In this document: one piece after another, positions 17,298-27,014 of the stretch | Position numbering within the stretch: the first letter of the stretch is position 1 | Layout of the letters: each line of letters opens with the position of its first letter | Assembly: GCF_001418205.1 (NCBI RefSeq) | Contig: NZ_LIQF01000015.1 | Span: 19,511 to 83,510, forward strand | From: Marinomonas fungiae | GTDB taxonomy: Bacteria; Pseudomonadota; Gammaproteobacteria; Pseudomonadales; Marinomonadaceae | Direction: 5' to 3' | DNA length: 64,000 bases | Program-made: the position numbers and the translations under genes | Notes under the pieces: model-generated | Databases searched by the model: none | What the model saw: only the letters and a program-made list of their open reading frames with translations | Told to the model about the DNA's origin: nothing

Positions 17298-18911
17298 ATG
17301 GAGTTGAACTGGTGGCAAGGCGGAATTATCTATCAGATTTATCCGCGCAGTTTTATGGATGCCAATGGCGATGGTATCGGCGATTTGGCGGGTATCACGG
17401 ATAAGTTGGACTACGTTGCTTCGCTCGGTGTGAATGCCATCTGGTTGTCACCGATTTTTACTTCTCCAATGAAAGACTTTGGCTACGATGTTAGCGATTA
17501 TCGTGACATCGATCCTATGTTTGGCAGCTTAGCGGATTTCAAACGCTTGATTGCCCGCGCCCATGAGTTGGACTTAAAAGTCATGGTCGATCAGGTGATT
17601 AGTCACTCTTCCGATCTGCATCCTTGGTTTGCAGAAAGTCGTCAAGATCGTACCAATCCAAAAGCCGATTGGTACGTCTGGGCAGACCCCAAGCCCGACG
17701 GTACGCCACCGAATAACTGGCTGTCGGTTTTTGGCGGTAGCGCTTGGAAGTGGGACAGCCGCCGTTTGCAGTATTATCTGCATAACTTCCTTGAATCTCA
17801 GCCAGACTTTAATTTTCATAATCCTGAAGTGCGTCAAGTGCATCTGGATAATATGCGTTTCTGGTTGGAACTGGGTGTGGACGGCTTTCGTTTGGACACG
17901 GTGAACTTCTATTTTCATAGCCAAGGTCTGGAAGATAACCCACCAGTACCACCGGGTGAGCCGAAAACCAAGGGTGCACCGGAAGACAATCCTTATACTT
18001 ATCAACGTCATGTGTACGACCTAAGCCGCCCAGAGAATCTGCCTTTCTTGCAAGAGTTACGTGCCTTGATGGATGAATTTCCAGGCTCGACCATGGTCGG
18101 TGAGATCGGTGATGATTTCCCGCTTAAGCGCATGGCGGAATACACCGATGGTGGTGACAAGTTGCACATGGCGTATACCTTTGAGCTGCTTAATAAGCCA
18201 CGTTCACCGCAGTTTCTAAGAGATGTGATTCGTACCACCAATGACAGTGTCCGCGATGGTTGGCCCTGCTGGGCGGTTTCCAACCACGATGTGGTACGCA
18301 TGCGTACCCGTTGGGGGGCAGAGGAAGATCCCGTTCAGTACCCGCTGGCGATATTAGCCTTGATCATATCCTTGCGCGGTAGCGTGTGCTTGTATCAAGG
18401 GGAAGAGCTTGGCCTACCGGAAGCAGATGTGCCCTTTGAACGTATTCAAGACCCTTATGGCATACCACTGTGGCCTGTGTTTAAAGGCCGCGATGGTTGT
18501 CGCACACCGATGGTATGGAACGATCAGCCATTCGGCGGTTTCTCTACCATGGAGCCTTGGTTGCCTGTCGATGCAAGTCATATACCCCTGAGTGTGGCGC
18601 ATCAAGAAGCGCAATCCGATTCCATGTTGCAGCATACTCGACGCTTGATTCAGTGGCGTCAGCAACAACGTGCTTTAGTGCGCGGGGATTTAGTGTTTGT
18701 GGATGTGCAAAATGATGACTTGCTGGCGTTTACCCGAAGTTATGCCGAGGATCGCGTGTTGGTTGTGATCAATCTGACTGGGCAAGCGCAAATCGCAGAA
18801 TTGCCGTTGGCTGTGACTGAAGCGATAGATGGGCATGGATTCAACGCAATATTAGAGGGCTCGACGCTGACATTACCAGCGTATCAAGCCTATTACGCTA
18901 AATTCGTTTAA
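17298..18911 (+). CDS. Alpha-glucosidase, GH13 family
   Basis: A 537-residue cytoplasmic-type glycoside hydrolase without a signal peptide. GH13 landmarks are in order: YQIYPRSFMDANGDGIGDL, DQVISHSS, the nucleophile Asp in GVDGFRLDTVNF, the acid/base Glu in MVGEIGDD, and the stabilising AVSNHDVVR. It probably cleaves terminal alpha-glucosidic bonds in imported disaccharides; the exact substrate is not evident. ATG 17298 has AAGGAG seven bases upstream, and a longer frame to 17214 overlaps the fructokinase gene out of frame. It stands with the fructokinase and downstream of the gts region. It ends 14 bases from the convergent exonuclease gene. Confidence 0.93.
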   Translation: MELNWWQGGIIYQIYPRSFMDANGDGIGDLAGITDKLDYVASLGVNAIWLSPIFTSPMKDFGYDVSDYRDIDPMFGSLADFKRLIARAHELDLKVMVDQVISHSSDLHPWFAESRQDRTNPKADWYVWADPKPDGTPPNNWLSVFGGSAWKWDSRRLQYYLHNFLESQPDFNFHNPEVRQVHLDNMRFWLELGVDGFRLDTVNFYFHSQGLEDNPPVPPGEPKTKGAPEDNPYTYQRHVYDLSRPENLPFLQELRALMDEFPGSTMVGEIGDDFPLKRMAEYTDGGDKLHMAYTFELLNKPRSPQFLRDVIRTTNDSVRDGWPCWAVSNHDVVRMRTRWGAEEDPVQYPLAILALIISLRGSVCLYQGEELGLPEADVPFERIQDPYGIPLWPVFKGRDGCRTPMVWNDQPFGGFSTMEPWLPVDASHIPLSVAHQEAQSDSMLQHTRRLIQWRQQQRALVRGDLVFVDVQNDDLLAFTRSYAEDRVLVVINLTGQAQIAELPLAVTEAIDGHGFNAILEGSTLTLPAYQAYYAKFV

Positions 18912-18925
18912 CTTAGGTAAAGCGC

Positions 18926-19621
18926 CTAACAGCTGTAGTCGGACGCAAGATGTTTTTTATTCAAGTGATGGGCCGCTTGCGCTTGGAACAGCTCTGCACA
19001 GGACACCGCATCCATCAAGGCTTGGTGGGCGCGGTAACGAGGTAGATTATAGCGTTGACGACATGCGTCTAGCCGCAACGATGGCTGACGACCGAAACGT
19101 TGCCACCAAGGCTTATGAATAATCGATGCCTCAATCCCCATGGTGTCCAACATTGGAAACATCAGAGGCTCACCATAATGCTTCATTGCAGCTTGATAGA
19201 GAAACGGCCGCTCAATAGCAGCGCAATGCACCACCACGATTTTACCTGCGATTGCCTCCAGTAGATCATCCATCAAACTCGACAAACGCGGTGCATCTTG
19301 AATTTCTGAATGGGTAATCTCATGTATGGTGACGGACTCAGGTGTTAAGGGGCCGTGTGGTTTGGCAAGCCAATAACGTGCACTGTTTAAGCGAATAAGC
19401 TCAAGATTGAAGTCTACTAGACCAATACTGATCACATCGTCTTTGCTGGAATCAAGCCCTGTGGTTTCGATGTCTAAAGAGACCAAGGGGGTTTCGGCTA
19501 AGGGCTTGCTGAGACCTGGGACGCCAGCTTCATAAAATCGGCGCAGGGCAGGAGATTGACACTCTTGTGCCAGTTGGGCGTAAGCCTCCTGCCAGTTTTC
19601 TGGTACATTCTTTGGATTCAT
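18926..19621 (-). CDS. DnaQ-like 3'-5' exonuclease (DEDDh)
   Basis: A 231-residue exonuclease of the polymerase III epsilon superfamily. ExoI is LDIETTGLDSS (Asp and Glu ligands), ExoII lies around VVVHCAAIERPFL, and ExoIII is HQALMDA with the DEDDh histidine. It is too divergent to call dnaQ itself. It lies 9 bases behind the cNMP/CBS/nucleotidyltransferase gene and is probably co-transcribed; this pairing recurs in gammaproteobacteria. The substrate (DNA or RNA) is not determined. Confidence 0.88.
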   Translation of the reverse strand: MNPKNVPENWQEAYAQLAQECQSPALRRFYEAGVPGLSKPLAETPLVSLDIETTGLDSSKDDVISIGLVDFNLELIRLNSARYWLAKPHGPLTPESVTIHEITHSEIQDAPRLSSLMDDLLEAIAGKIVVVHCAAIERPFLYQAAMKHYGEPLMFPMLDTMGIEASIIHKPWWQRFGRQPSLRLDACRQRYNLPRYRAHQALMDAVSCAELFQAQAAHHLNKKHLASDYSC

Positions 19622-19630
19622 GAACAGCGG

Positions 19631-21484
19631 CTAGCCTTTCCCAGGGTAACGGTATTTTAAGAATTCCTGTTGACGTGAAACGATGTTGAAAGCGTCACGC
19701 AAGTGGCGGCGTTCAAATTCGGACAAGGTCTCAGGATTCACGTTATTGTTCGGTGAGTCGCCATTTTCGATCTGGTTTTTTTGGTTTTTAATGCGCACCA
19801 TGCCGATCATCTCAAGCGCTAGAATCAGATCTCGAGCGCGCCCATCGGGCATCACCCCCGCTTCTTCAATGTCTTCTAAACGCTCAAACGTATTAAGTTT
19901 GCTAGAGCCTAGGGCAAGAGCATGTACGCGAACTAAGTCGGCAATCGGCGCAATGCCACGGGACTTCAAGTTAAAAGTGCGCGATTGTTTGCCTTCACCG
20001 TCCAATACGAATTGACGGAAGAAACCCAATGGCGGTGTGCGTTGGTTAGCGTTTCGCGCCAACGCTGATAAGAAGCCTTTGTTGGTTTTCGCTAATTCAC
20101 GAATATGGCTATTGAGTTGACGCGCGAGCGTTTTATCGCCGTAAATACCGCGTAAATCGAAGAAGATCGACACATGTAGCAGGGCTTCAGCTTTAGGCTT
20201 TTCAATCCATTCGGCAAAGGTCTTTTTCCAGTCTGATAGACTTAGACGCCAACGTGGGTTCATCGCCATGATGTCACCAGTACACAGTGGGTAACCGCAG
20301 CGATCAAGGTTTTTACACACGTAATCACTCAATTCACGGAAGTAGTCGCCGTGAATATTCTTATCGTAGCTATCGTGCAAAATCAGCGCGTTGTCTTGAT
20401 CGGTGCTGATGATTTGCTCTTCACGGGCCTGAGACCCAAGCGCTAAGAAGCAGTAGGGGATCGGTGCTGGACCAAATTCTCGTTCTGCTAATTGCAGTAA
20501 ACGTTTTACAAAGGCTACGCCAATATGTGACATGGCATTACCGATCATTTGTGTGTTGGCGTCGGCATTGACCAGCTGAGTAAAGACGTGCTCCATTTTT
20601 TTGCTGATCTGCACTAAGCCCTCGACATCTTCTTGCTTGTAGATATCGCTGATCACGTAGACCGAGCCGTGGCTTTCGCGTTGTACCAAGTCTCCCGTGC
20701 TGATAACCCCGATAGGTCGATCATTTTTCACCACGGGTAGATGGTGAATGTTGGTCGCCATCATTTTTAGTACGGCTTCTGAAGCGAAATCACCCGCATC
20801 CACCGTGACAGGGTCTTGCGTCATGATCATATCCACACGAACGTCTAACGGTAGACCTTTGGCCACTACGCGATTACGTAAATCGCGGTCGGTTAAAATG
20901 CCTACCAAGGCATCATTTTGCGTGATTAACAGCGATGAAACGCGCTCATTGGACATAATGTTCGCTGCCGTTTTGATGTCTACATCATGGCTGGCGGTGA
21001 TCGGCGGACGACGCAATAGCGAATGTACTGGGCAAGTCATCAGCGATAAATCTGATGACTGACTGTCCACTGCGGTCTTCAAGCGGACTTCTTTAGACAA
21101 CTCAAAGAAGTCAGAGAAAGAGTCAAACTCACTGTAAAATTGAATAAACCATCGAGCTGGGATGCGATACAGTAATGAATCTTCCAGCGCGCGCATCGTA
21201 TGCGAGGAGCGACCACCACGTAACAGAGAAGAGGAACCAAAGACATCTCCTTCATGCATACGACGTAGCAGCTTGCCACTCTTGTTTTTTGTTTCAACCG
21301 CACCAGAGCGAATAAAAAATAAGTTATCGTTACGCGCTTCTGGCGCAATCGCCCATTCCCCGACACGCAGGTATTGGATTTCGATATCTTTTACCATCTC
21401 TTGCAAGATAGGCTCATCTTTTAAGTCCGCAAATGGGGCGTACTCACACAGGGTATCCAAAATTTCAGAGAGTTCGACGTCCAT
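19631..21484 (-). CDS. cNMP-binding / CBS / DUF294 nucleotidyltransferase protein
   Basis: A 617-residue cytoplasmic protein. A cyclic-nucleotide-binding domain (about 15-130, with EGDVFGSSSLLRGG) is followed by a pair of CBS domains (about 155-275, with LLITQNDALVGILTDRDLR and ISTGDLV). Next comes a GlnD-like nucleotidyltransferase domain (about 300-450, with LGSQAREEQ and the catalytic STDQDNA). The C-terminal DUF294 part contains PPLGFFRQF. It likely modifies a partner or nucleotide in response to adenine nucleotide or cNMP levels, but no substrate is known. GAGGAC precedes the ATG. It is first in an operon with the exonuclease. Confidence 0.9.
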   Translation of the reverse strand: MDVELSEILDTLCEYAPFADLKDEPILQEMVKDIEIQYLRVGEWAIAPEARNDNLFFIRSGAVETKNKSGKLLRRMHEGDVFGSSSLLRGGRSSHTMRALEDSLLYRIPARWFIQFYSEFDSFSDFFELSKEVRLKTAVDSQSSDLSLMTCPVHSLLRRPPITASHDVDIKTAANIMSNERVSSLLITQNDALVGILTDRDLRNRVVAKGLPLDVRVDMIMTQDPVTVDAGDFASEAVLKMMATNIHHLPVVKNDRPIGVISTGDLVQRESHGSVYVISDIYKQEDVEGLVQISKKMEHVFTQLVNADANTQMIGNAMSHIGVAFVKRLLQLAEREFGPAPIPYCFLALGSQAREEQIISTDQDNALILHDSYDKNIHGDYFRELSDYVCKNLDRCGYPLCTGDIMAMNPRWRLSLSDWKKTFAEWIEKPKAEALLHVSIFFDLRGIYGDKTLARQLNSHIRELAKTNKGFLSALARNANQRTPPLGFFRQFVLDGEGKQSRTFNLKSRGIAPIADLVRVHALALGSSKLNTFERLEDIEEAGVMPDGRARDLILALEMIGMVRIKNQKNQIENGDSPNNNVNPETLSEFERRHLRDAFNIVSRQQEFLKYRYPGKG

Positions 21485-21496
21485 AAGTGTCCTCGC

Positions 21497-22060
21497 TTAA
21501 ACGGCTGGGTAGAGAATGGCTGCTAATCCCATTACAACAAACAAAACACATGCCGCGATACGTGTTTTTTTGGGATCAATTCGTTGCATTAGCCATTGGC
21601 CTGCGTATACAACAGGAACGTTAGCGATCAGCATACCAATCGTTGAACCGATGGTTACCCATAGTACCGAATGATATTTAGCACCCAATAATACGGTAGC
21701 AATCTGTGTTTTGTCGCCCACTTCTGCAATGAAAAACAAGATAAATGTGGCGATAAATGCACCAGACTTCATGAATTTACTGTCTTCGCTATCGTCTTTG
21801 TCGGGAATCAGGATCCATAAGCCTACGGCAATAAAGCTAGCACCGATCAACCAATTGATCCAAGTGTCAGGAACCCAATTGGTAATCTGAACACCAAGCC
21901 ATGCGGAGATTAGATGATTAATGATGGTAGCGGCAATGATGCCAAGCACTATTTGAAACTTTGAGGCGAAACGCGCAGCAAGAAACAGGGCTAGGAGCTG
22001 GGTTTTATCACCCATTTCAGCTAGAGCAACAGTGGAGATTGAAGTTAGGACGGCTTCCAT
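21497..22060 (-). CDS. Manganese exporter of the TMEM165/GDT1 (UPF0016) family
   Basis: A 187-residue inner-membrane protein with six hydrophobic segments in two repeats. Each repeat carries the family motif: AEMGDKTQLLALFL (about 15-28) and AEVGDKTQIATVLL (about 115-128). These acidic motifs form the cation site; bacterial members export Mn2+. The leader contains a yybP-ykoY Mn2+ riboswitch, which strongly supports this substrate. The 3' end lies 12 bases before the next minus-strand gene. Confidence 0.93.
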   Translation of the reverse strand: MEAVLTSISTVALAEMGDKTQLLALFLAARFASKFQIVLGIIAATIINHLISAWLGVQITNWVPDTWINWLIGASFIAVGLWILIPDKDDSEDSKFMKSGAFIATFILFFIAEVGDKTQIATVLLGAKYHSVLWVTIGSTIGMLIANVPVVYAGQWLMQRIDPKKTRIAACVLFVVMGLAAILYPAV

Positions 22061-22084
22061 TAGTCGTATCCAACGGTGGGCGAT

Positions 22085-22245
22085 TAAACATAAGACGAAC
22101 GGCCTGTGCCCACCTGAGACAAGCGTACGTCTTAAGTCTCATCAATCCAAAGTTGGCAACTATGGACTCCTTTGCCATGAGCTTGAGGCTCAATTATGTT
22201 GACAAAGGATCTTCATCAAAGAAGAAGATTACTCCCTTAAGAGGG
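22085..22245 (-). ncRNA. yybP-ykoY manganese riboswitch
   Basis: Read on the minus strand, the leader holds the two diagnostic aptamer strings in the right order: GGGAGUAA (22236-22229) and GUCAACAUA (22203-22195). Helical arms follow, including UGAGAC paired with GUCUCA (22141-22115). These two strings form the Mn2+/Mg2+-binding cross-loop contact in the known riboswitch class. The gene behind is a Mn2+ exporter, the usual target. The exact ends were placed by eye. Confidence 0.85.
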
Positions 22246-22250
22246 CGCTC

Positions 22251-22279
22251 AGTATACTCAAGCTTATGTGACAAAACAA
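22251..22279 (-). promoter_or_regulatory. Promoter of the riboswitch and Mn exporter
   Basis: On the minus strand, TTGTTT (22279-22274), a 17-base spacer and TATACT (22256-22251). Transcription would begin near 22244, just before the aptamer. The -35 hexamer is embedded in the terminator of the upstream transporter gene. Confidence 0.65.
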
Positions 22280-22306
22280 TTAAGGCGGGAAAGTCCCGCC
22301 TTAATT
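22278..22306 (-). terminator. Terminator of the BCCT transporter gene
   Basis: AATTAAGGCGGGA and TCCCGCCTTAATT form a perfect 13-bp stem with a 3-base loop. It lies 26 bases past the transporter stop codon and is followed by TTGTTTTG on the minus strand. Confidence 0.8.
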
Positions 22307-22332
22307 TCACTTACTTTTGTCGTAATAACGCA

Positions 22333-23916
22333 TTAGCGAACAAATTTGAGATCTGACTGTAGGCCTTTGAACAAGCTTACACACATTACCAGTAGCAGTA
22401 CCGTGAAGGGTAAACCGATGGTAATGGCTGCGGCTTGAATCGCCGTTAAGGCTTCTGAACCACCACCAACAAGCAAAGCAACTGCGATGATCCCTTCTAG
22501 GATGGCCCAGAAAATACGCTGCGACATAGGGGCATCTGTTTTGCCGCCTGCCGTTATGCCATCGATTACCAATGAACCAGAGTCAGAGGAAGTGACGAAG
22601 AACACCAATACCAGAACGATGGCGATAAAGGAGATCACAGACGTTAGTGGTAAGTGCTCAAACATTTGGAACATTGCGAGGGAAACTTCACCAATACCGT
22701 CGGCTAAGGCACCTGTGCCTTGTTGTACCTGCTCAATGGCTGAGCCACCGAAGATCGACATCCACATTATTGATATCACCGTTGGCACCAATAACACGGC
22801 AATGATGAACTCACGTACGGTACGACCACGTGAGACACGCGCAATGAACATGCCGACGAATGGCGACCAGCTGATCCACCAAGCCCAGTAGAACACGGTC
22901 CAACCGTGGTAGAAGGTTTGGTCCTCACGACCGACCATGTTACTCAGTGGCAGAATGTTCTCGATGTAGCCAACAAGCGTTGTGCCCATTGCGCCTAAAA
23001 TCGCACCGGTATGGCCAACGATTAGTACGAAAATGGCCAGCAGGGCTGCAATGATCATGTTGATGTTAGACAGCAGCTTCACACCACCATCAAGACCTCG
23101 CGCAACCGAAATGATTGCGACGCCTGTTACTGCGGCAATCACGACGATCTGTGTGGTTAATGTATTTGGAATGTCAAACAGGAAATGCAGACCACTGGTG
23201 GCTTGCTGAGCACCAAAACCGAGTGATGTCGCCAGTCCGAAAATAGTAGCGATAACCGCTAGGATGTCGACACAGTGACCTAATACCCCCCAAACACGCT
23301 CGCCAAACAGTGGGTAAAACGCTGAACGAATCGTTAGTGGTAGTCCTTTATTATAAGCGAAGAAAGCCAGTGCCAGTGCTACAACCGCATAGATCGCCCA
23401 AGGGTGAAGACCCCAATGGAACATGGTGGCGCCCATGGCTAAGAATTCGGCTTCTGGTGTACGAGCTTCGACATTGAGTGGTGTGCCATACCAACCGGTG
23501 TAGTAGGCCACAGGCTCGGCCACGCTCCAGAACATCAAGCCAATACCCATACCTGCAGCAAACAGCATACAGAACCATGCGATGGTGGAGTGCTCGGCTT
23601 TGGCGTCTGTACCACCTAGACGGATTTTACCCATAGGTAAAAAGATCAAGGCTAAACAAAATAGGACAAAAATGTTGCCGGCAATCATGTAGAACCAGTC
23701 GAAATTATTGATCGACCAGCCGCGAGCAGTCATAAGAATATCTTTTGCATTGCTAGGAAAGGCAATGGAGCCGATCACGAAAGCAAAAATAATAAAGGCT
23801 GAGATGCCAAACACAGGGTTATGCACATCTAAGCCGAGGAACTGTACGTTATCTTGACCCGCTTTGTAGTCCGTATCGTACTCGTCCCGACCCGTTGCCG
23901 GTGTCTTTTTGCTCAT
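22333..23916 (-). CDS. BCCT-family betaine/choline/carnitine transporter
   Basis: A 527-residue inner-membrane transporter with about twelve hydrophobic segments. It carries the BCCT hallmark AAGMGIGLMFWSVAEP (about 115-130) and the conserved Trp-rich stretch WTVFYWAWWISWSPFVG (about 340-356), followed by ARVSRGRTVREF. The GMGIG form of the motif is typical of Na+-coupled betaine carriers. It probably takes up glycine betaine or a related osmolyte, fitting a marine organism. ATG 23916 with GGAG upstream is preferred over an in-frame codon at 23970. A strong terminator follows. The gap to the next gene (23917-24195) shows nothing clear. Confidence 0.92.
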   Translation of the reverse strand: MSKKTPATGRDEYDTDYKAGQDNVQFLGLDVHNPVFGISAFIIFAFVIGSIAFPSNAKDILMTARGWSINNFDWFYMIAGNIFVLFCLALIFLPMGKIRLGGTDAKAEHSTIAWFCMLFAAGMGIGLMFWSVAEPVAYYTGWYGTPLNVEARTPEAEFLAMGATMFHWGLHPWAIYAVVALALAFFAYNKGLPLTIRSAFYPLFGERVWGVLGHCVDILAVIATIFGLATSLGFGAQQATSGLHFLFDIPNTLTTQIVVIAAVTGVAIISVARGLDGGVKLLSNINMIIAALLAIFVLIVGHTGAILGAMGTTLVGYIENILPLSNMVGREDQTFYHGWTVFYWAWWISWSPFVGMFIARVSRGRTVREFIIAVLLVPTVISIMWMSIFGGSAIEQVQQGTGALADGIGEVSLAMFQMFEHLPLTSVISFIAIVLVLVFFVTSSDSGSLVIDGITAGGKTDAPMSQRIFWAILEGIIAVALLVGGGSEALTAIQAAAITIGLPFTVLLLVMCVSLFKGLQSDLKFVR

Positions 23917-24195
23917 ATTGTTTCTCCAAACTAAATTGGTGGTAACAATTGGAATGAAGGCCGTGTGCAAAAATATGAGAAAAACACAACTTCATAAGCA
24001 GCCATTCCAATTGTCGCTCTGCGCAGCGCCAGAATGAATCTGGTACACAACGCGTTAGATTGAACCGCCCATAATCATGAGCTGGCAGCGTTAAGAAAGT
24101 GCTCTGTCACAAGGAATACAATGGGCCTTGTGACATTGCGGATTTGAGAATGGCAGTAAGTTAATTAGATGTCAAACAATCGTAAGGTCGGTCAT

Positions 24196-25365
24196 TTATT
24201 CATCAAGAAATAGCTCAAGTAGCTCATTGAGGAATAATTTTCCTTTTGAAGTCGTGCTGATAATTCCCTTTTGCCAAGCATTCGGATCAAGCAGTTGTTG
24301 CTGAACAGCTTGCTCACATGCGTCAAAAATTTCTTTAGGAACAGCACGATAGGCGTAGGTTTCATAGTCTTTTAAGGCAAAGTCTTCGAACAATCGCAAG
24401 CGGTTCATCATGAACTCTAGCGGCAGGTCTTCTGGTGCAATGGCGTCCTTAATAGACAGCGCTTCTGGGAGGTTATTCAGATAGTGATTGGGATGGCGAG
24501 TCTTTCGTGTACGAAATATTTCCCCATTTTTTAGCGTGATTTTGCCATGTGCGCCAGCTCCAATGCCTAAATAATCACCAAAACGCCAATAGTTTAGGTT
24601 GTGCTGAGCTTGCCTACCTAGCTTAGCATTGGCAGAAATTTCGTATTGGGAATAGCCATGTTGCTCTAGTAGCTCAAGACCTGCATCTTGAATGTTCCAC
24701 AAGGTGTTGTCTTCTGGGAGTGCTGGGGGGCGGCGATAAAACTCGGTGTTGGGCTCGATGGTGAGTTGATACCAAGACAGGTGCTCGGGGTTTAACTCAA
24801 TGGCTAATTTCAGATCGTCTAAGGCCATTTCTACGCTTTGATCCGGCAAGCCATGCATCAAATCTAGGTTGATATTGTCAAAGCCAGCCAGACGAGACTT
24901 ATCCACAGCGGCAATGGCTTCGTCACGATTGTGGATTCTTCCTAGGGTTTTCAACAGGTTTGGCTGAAAACTTTGGATACCAATCGACAAACGGTTAATA
25001 CCCGCTTGGCGAAAGTGAGCGAATTTGTCCTGCTCAAACGTGCCGGGATTCGCTTCCATGGTGATTTCCGCATGGTCAACCCAGTTCAGCTTGCCACGCA
25101 AACGCTCGAACAGCTGATAGTAGAAATCAGCACTCATTAAACTCGGTGTTCCGCCCCCAATAAACGCTGTTTGAATCGGACGGCCGGCTACGAAGGGTAG
25201 GTCTACTTCCAAATCTGCGATCAGTTGATCCAAGTAAGCTTGTTCAGGTAGCTTGCCGTGCTCTTCAAAGCGATCTGCTTGGTGTGAGTTAAAGTCACAA
25301 TAAGGGCATTTACGCACACACCAAGGCACGTGAATATAGAGGCTTAAGGGCGGTAATTGACTCAT
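24196..25365 (-). CDS. hemW: Heme chaperone HemW (radical SAM)
   Basis: A 389-residue protein formerly called coproporphyrinogen III oxidase-like. The radical SAM motif is in [16 protein letters not shown], with the HemW-type CxxxCxxC and the extra Cys pattern. GGGTPS follows, and the HemW C-terminal domain is present. It binds heme and a [4Fe-4S] cluster and delivers heme to respiratory proteins. The ATG overlaps the rdgB stop by 4 bases (ATGA), so the two are translationally coupled. Confidence 0.94.
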   Translation of the reverse strand: MSQLPPLSLYIHVPWCVRKCPYCDFNSHQADRFEEHGKLPEQAYLDQLIADLEVDLPFVAGRPIQTAFIGGGTPSLMSADFYYQLFERLRGKLNWVDHAEITMEANPGTFEQDKFAHFRQAGINRLSIGIQSFQPNLLKTLGRIHNRDEAIAAVDKSRLAGFDNINLDLMHGLPDQSVEMALDDLKLAIELNPEHLSWYQLTIEPNTEFYRRPPALPEDNTLWNIQDAGLELLEQHGYSQYEISANAKLGRQAQHNLNYWRFGDYLGIGAGAHGKITLKNGEIFRTRKTRHPNHYLNNLPEALSIKDAIAPEDLPLEFMMNRLRLFEDFALKDYETYAYRAVPKEIFDACEQAVQQQLLDPNAWQKGIISTTSKGKLFLNELLELFLDE

Positions 25366-25967
25366 AGCATTTGACGGGCTTGAAACGCCTCAACCAGTTG
25401 CGCCAGAGCTTTGGCACGATGGCTAAGCTGGTTTTTGATCTCTTTTGGTAGGCTTGCAGAGCTGCAGCCTTTTTCCGGTACGTAGAAAATTGGATCGTAG
25501 CCAAACCCTTCCACACCTTCGGCCGATTCTAAAATACGGCCTTCCCAAGTGCCATGGGCGATGATTGGCGTTGGATCGTCTTTATGGCGCATAAACGCCA
25601 GCACGCAGTGAAAACGCGCCGTGCGCTCAGCTTCTGGGACGCCAGCCAGTTTCTCCAGCAGAAGAGCATTATTGGCTTCGTTATTGCCATGCTCACCAGC
25701 AAATCGTGCCGAGTAAATGCCAGGCGCGCCGTTTAAGTAGTCCACTTCAATACCTGAATCATCAGCCAGAGACGGCAGGCCTGTTTTCTCACAAGCATGG
25801 CGTGCTTTTAGGATGGCGTTCTCAACAAACGTCAGTCCTGTCTCTTCTGCATCCTCGACGCGGAAGTCGCCTTGGGGCTTCACTTCGAAGTTAAATTGGC
25901 TCAAAAGGGCGTTAAATTCTTTGATCTTGCCAGCATTGTTGCTGGCAAGCACGATGGTTTGGCTCAT
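25362..25967 (-). CDS. rdgB: dITP/XTP pyrophosphatase
   Basis: A 201-residue Ham1-family enzyme that hydrolyses non-canonical purine triphosphates (dITP, XTP) to the monophosphates, keeping them out of [15 protein letters not shown] at the N-terminus and [25 protein letters not shown] (about 65-89, quoted in part as the catalytic region) are diagnostic, with the terminal SHRAKAL. The length matches E. coli RdgB (197). It is coupled to hemW downstream and follows the DUF4426 gene after 9 bases, an order shared with Pseudomonas. Confidence 0.96.
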   Translation of the reverse strand: MSQTIVLASNNAGKIKEFNALLSQFNFEVKPQGDFRVEDAEETGLTFVENAILKARHACEKTGLPSLADDSGIEVDYLNGAPGIYSARFAGEHGNNEANNALLLEKLAGVPEAERTARFHCVLAFMRHKDDPTPIIAHGTWEGRILESAEGVEGFGYDPIFYVPEKGCSSASLPKEIKNQLSHRAKALAQLVEAFQARQML

Positions 25968-25976
25968 GGGATACCT

Positions 25977-26408
25977 TTAATCCACGTAAAAGTGGCGTTG
26001 GAAGTTCACTGTCATCGGCGCGCTGTCGGCGCTGATTTTGGCTTCAACAGTGAATTTTAAAATGTCATCATCGGTTTTGGTAAAGGGGGCGAGGTAGTAA
26101 ATCGAGTCGCCTTCTTCGATGGTAATAAAAGAGAGCGGCACAATCTGCCCCAGCAAATTGGTTACCTTGGCAGATACCATAGCGCGCTGAGATTGTGGCA
26201 GTTCACCTTTTGCTTGGGTCGTCACAGCAATGTTTAATATGGCCTGGCCTTTGGTGCGGGTCAGGCCATATTGATGGGCAATGTCTGGCGTTAGGAAAGT
26301 GGACTCAAAGGTATTGTAGTGCAGCTGATATTGGCCAAATTGACTGACCTGATTAGCTTGTGCAGTGGACAACATCAAAGTGGTAACAAGACCGATTAAC
26401 CATTTCAT
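25977..26408 (-). CDS. Periplasmic DUF4426 protein
   Basis: A 143-residue protein with a cleavable signal peptide (MKWLIGLVTTLMLSTAQA, cleavage near 18). The rest is predicted beta-rich, with HYNTFESTFL and the C-terminal NFQRHFYVD. It matches DUF4426, which in pseudomonads also sits between metW and rdgB. The function is unknown; it is likely soluble in the periplasm. It belongs to the metX-metW-DUF4426-rdgB-hemW run of minus-strand genes. Confidence 0.85.
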   Translation of the reverse strand: MKWLIGLVTTLMLSTAQANQVSQFGQYQLHYNTFESTFLTPDIAHQYGLTRTKGQAILNIAVTTQAKGELPQSQRAMVSAKVTNLLGQIVPLSFITIEEGDSIYYLAPFTKTDDDILKFTVEAKISADSAPMTVNFQRHFYVD

Positions 26409-26423
26409 AACTTGACTCCTAGA

Positions 26424-27014
26424 TTAGCGACTAACTTTGAAAATGGCGGTCTCGCTAAAGAGGTTTGGCATTAAACGAGTCCACCAGTGATCGCGTAATT
26501 GTCCGTCAACCGCCGCCCAACGTTCTACTTTTAAGCCTTTTGCCTGACATAAGTCGCGAAAATCATTAAAGGTACAAAAGTGGATATTGGGGGTGTCATA
26601 CCAGTTATAAGGTAAGAATTCTGAGAAAGGCATATGGCCCTTGATGCCTAAGTGAATACGATTGCGCCAGTGACCGAAGTTTGGAAACGTGATAATGGCT
26701 TCTTTGCCGATACGTAGCATTTCGTCTAACAGTAGGTCCGGACGGCGGAACTGCTGTAGCGCATGCGCCATGATGACCACGTCAAAACCTTGGTCGTCGA
26801 AGTTGGTCAGCCCCTGATCAATGTCTTGTTCCAGTACAGGGATGCCTTTTTCAATACACTGGTTAATGTTGTCAGCATCGAATTCCAAACCATAGCCCGT
26901 TACATGCTTGTGTTCTTGCAAGTGTTCCAACAGGGCGCCATTACCACAGCCAAGATCCAGCACACGGGAGTTGGGTGCGACCCAGTCGCTGATTAATTCA
27001 AGATCCGCGCGCAT
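26424..27014 (-). CDS. metW: Methionine biosynthesis protein MetW
   Basis: A 196-residue protein with a class I methyltransferase fold and the SAM-site motif VLDLGCGNGALLEHLQ (about 19-34). The Pfam MetW family is found next to metX in many proteobacteria. It supports homoserine O-acylation by MetX, and no methyl transfer has been firmly shown. Its ATG directly abuts the metX stop codon (TAAATG), indicating coupling and a shared role. Confidence 0.94.
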   Translation of the reverse strand: MRADLELISDWVAPNSRVLDLGCGNGALLEHLQEHKHVTGYGLEFDADNINQCIEKGIPVLEQDIDQGLTNFDDQGFDVVIMAHALQQFRRPDLLLDEMLRIGKEAIITFPNFGHWRNRIHLGIKGHMPFSEFLPYNWYDTPNIHFCTFNDFRDLCQAKGLKVERWAAVDGQLRDHWWTRLMPNLFSETAIFKVSR

